From contig JAEZWL010000110.1 in NCBI GenBank assembly GCA_023420245.1, positions 1 to 7,017 on the forward strand: a DNA stretch of 7,017 bases, in the 5' to 3' direction. Both the position numbers and the translations under genes were made by a program. Positions 6,522-7,017 of this stretch are shown here, in pieces (within the stretch, counting starts at the first letter, position 1; each line of letters begins with the position of its first letter). This DNA comes from Bacillota bacterium (GTDB taxonomy: Bacteria > Bacillota > Clostridia > Oscillospirales > Acutalibacteraceae). The notes under the pieces are model-generated. The model was not told where the DNA came from and ran no database searches. It saw only the letters and a list, made by a program, of their open reading frames with translations.

Positions 6522-7017
6522 ATGTCGATTTATAATTTGGAACAATTGAATGATATGCACATTGATGTGCTGAAGGAGATCGGGAATATCGGCGCGGGAA
6601 ACGCGGCAACTTCACTTTCGCAGATGCTGAACGCGGAGGTAGATATGACGGTTCCGAAGGTGCGGATTCTGAATATCAATGACGCCGCCACCTCGATGGG
6701 TGGACCTGAGAATGTTGTAATCGGAATTCTGGCGAAGCTCTACGGAGATATCGAAGGAATTATGATGTTTATCATCGAGCAGGAATTCGCAAAGGAGATT
6801 CTCACCTCTCTGCTGGGGGCGCAGGAAGTCAGCTGCGATAACCTTTCCGAGCTGGAGCTTTCAGCAATATCGGAAATCGGAAATATTATGATCAATGCTT
6901 ATACCGGTTCAATCGGTACGTTATCCCAGCTAGCCATTAAGACCTCCGTTCCGGCCATTACCGTGGATATGGTTGGGGCGCTTTTGAGTGTTCCGGCGAT
7001 TGAAATGAGCTCTGTAT
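6522..7017 (+). CDS. cheC: CheY-P phosphatase CheC (3' partial)
   Basis: CheC dephosphorylates CheY-P and, bound to CheD, helps chemotactic adaptation in Gram-positives. The frame runs from ATG 6522 past the window edge: 165 full codons of an expected 200 or so. Both phosphatase motifs of the family pattern (D/S)xxxExxN, 22 residues, then P are intact. The first is D15, E19, N22 and P45; the second is S114, E118, N121 and P144, so both catalytic sites look functional. There is no N-terminal FliM-like CheY-binding peptide and the CheC fold begins at once (HIDVLKEIGNIGAGNAATSL, 13-32), which argues against FliY; a C-terminal FliN domain beyond the edge cannot be excluded. No alternative in-frame start exists upstream before the TAA at 6438. 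The ribosome site is weak, a G-run at 6512-6516. A downstream cheD is possible but not visible. Confidence 0.92.
   Translation, partial: MSIYNLEQLNDMHIDVLKEIGNIGAGNAATSLSQMLNAEVDMTVPKVRILNINDAATSMGGPENVVIGILAKLYGDIEGIMMFIIEQEFAKEILTSLLGAQEVSCDNLSELELSAISEIGNIMINAYTGSIGTLSQLAIKTSVPAITVDMVGALLSVPAIEMSSV

Noticed and set aside
6332..6523. 63-codon minus-strand frame spanning the fapA end and the fapA-cheC gap
   Set aside because: It has no family features and overlaps the conserved fapA 3' end. The gap it crosses is better described as structured non-coding DNA.

Overview
The window is a stretch of a large flagellar/chemotaxis gene cluster. All seven genes read on the + strand and are packed end to end. 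The organism looks like a motile Gram-positive of the Clostridia type. This rests on strong AGGAGG-type ribosome sites, a FliA/SigD-family sigma factor embedded in the export-gene operon, paired rod genes right after the sigma gene, a FapA (DUF342) gene and a CheC phosphatase. The genus cannot be fixed from the sequence.

Layout: 1-550 is the 3' half of flhB (export switch protein, start outside the window). 547-2604 is complete flhA (export gate), overlapping flhB by four bases (TTGA). 2654-3427 is the flagellar sigma factor (fliA/sigD). 3442-4179 is an FlgF-like rod protein and 4202-4906 an FlgG-like rod protein. 4942-6432 is fapA (DUF342 beta-helix protein). 6522-7017 is the 5' part of cheC, cut by the window end. 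Gaps run from 14 to 89 bases, so no stretch over 300 bases lacks a gene. The only notable gap is 6433-6521, which is GC-rich and has inverted repeats.

How they work together: FlhB and FlhA are core parts of the flagellar type III export gate, which secretes rod proteins such as the two encoded here. The sigma factor is expected to turn on late genes (flagellin, motor, chemotaxis) once the hook-basal body is complete. FapA is linked by family to flagellar assembly or placement. CheC removes phosphate from CheY-P and adjusts switching. I found no convincing sigma28-type promoter and no solid intrinsic terminator, so the genes are probably transcribed through from a promoter upstream.

This is mostly an ordinary flagellar region. 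The points worth a second look are the lack of flhF/flhG between flhA and the sigma gene, the position of cheC directly after fapA, the periodic GNI signature in FapA, and the structured fapA-cheC gap. I see no evidence for an undescribed system.
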